A DNA stretch of 64,000 nt from the NCBI RefSeq assembly GCF_000155595.1, contig NZ_DS989904.1, positions 2,841,720 to 2,905,719 on the forward strand, written 5' to 3'. The notes below the pieces were generated by a model that had not been told where the DNA came from, made no database searches, and saw only the letters and a list, made by a program, of their open reading frames with translations. The DNA is from Synechococcus sp. PCC 7335. GTDB lineage: Bacteria > Cyanobacteriota > Cyanobacteriia > Phormidesmidales > Phormidesmidaceae. Shown one piece after another: positions 63,949 to 64,000 of this stretch (positions are counted from its first letter, which is position 1; the number at the start of each line of letters is the position of its first letter). Made by a program: the position numbers and the translations under genes.

Positions 63949-64000
63949 CACTCACTTATTCCTTGCTGAGCTTCTTCTAGCCGCTCTTTTTCTACCTCTG
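63948..64000 (-). CDS. C-terminal end of the gene upstream of trpA (DUF3007-like candidate)
   Basis: Only the last 16 codons are visible, reading [16 protein letters not shown] before a TGA that overlaps the trpA ATG by one base. The charged helical tail and the 1-bp overlap support a translated, coupled gene. In several cyanobacteria the gene before trpA is a DUF3007 membrane protein following ndhL, and its C-terminus is similarly charged. That identity is an inference. Confidence 0.55.
   Translation of the reverse strand, partial: EVEKERLEEAQQGISE

Noticed and set aside
1-64000. CRISPR arrays, tRNA or rRNA genes, insertion sequences
   Set aside because: No regularly spaced repeats, no tRNA-like T-loop sequences or rRNA segments, and no transposase was recognised on either strand.

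Overview
The window is a 64 kb piece of a cyanobacterial chromosome. The octamer GCGATCGC (HIP1) and its GCGATCG core recur throughout, and many genes belong to cyanobacteria or plastids: an LPA1/Rep27-like DUF3493 protein, a VTE6-like DUF92 phytyl-phosphate kinase, a COP23 domain protein, a short RRM protein, DUF1350, DUF2808, a chloroplast-glutamyl-peptidase-like S9 enzyme, and trpA in its usual cyanobacterial setting. A non-heterocystous filamentous lineage of Leptolyngbya type would fit, but that is a guess. I see no rRNA or tRNA gene, CRISPR array, insertion sequence or prophage.

Layout. Bases 1-31,900 are mostly housekeeping: two MscS channels, a SecD-head-like lipoprotein, queC-DUF3493-hydrolase, an RRM protein, two paralogous coiled-coil/basic-linker/C-terminal-domain proteins on either side of purU, DUF92, a thioredoxin variant, ribD, bioF and pyrD. 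A glycine-cleavage cluster follows (gcvT-gcvH-gcvP, then an S9 peptidase), then a sulfotransferase-like gene and a monomeric isocitrate dehydrogenase. Bases 31,925-44,938 are accessory. They hold an NHLP-type peptide export operon (tandem CNB-like protein, short HlyD-like protein, C39-peptidase ABC, second ABC) and a divergent double-glycine precursor carrying an exactly repeated 11-residue motif. A regulatory block lies beyond it: two LuxR-type response regulators, an OmpR-type regulator with a degenerate receiver, and a CHASE2 histidine kinase. Bases 45,238-64,000 hold a coupled methyltransferase/membrane-protein pair, a carotenoid oxygenase, DUF1350, an exported amine oxidase followed by an exported RidA protein, an aldo-keto reductase, PstS, an MGME1-like nuclease, a holin-like protein, Tex, COP23, an S9 peptidase, class I aldolase and trpA.

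How the genes fit together. In the accessory region the C39 transporter would cut the double-glycine leader and export the repeat peptide, while the CHASE2 kinase and paired regulators probably control it. No RiPP maturase is visible, so the peptide is either unmodified or modified by an enzyme encoded elsewhere. This is the best candidate here for an undescribed system. The exported oxidase/RidA pair suggests imine formation and hydrolysis outside the cytoplasm.

A recurring oddity is short tandem duplication (two copies of 9-20 bp, unrelated units, perfect or nearly so) in about a dozen intergenic spacers.
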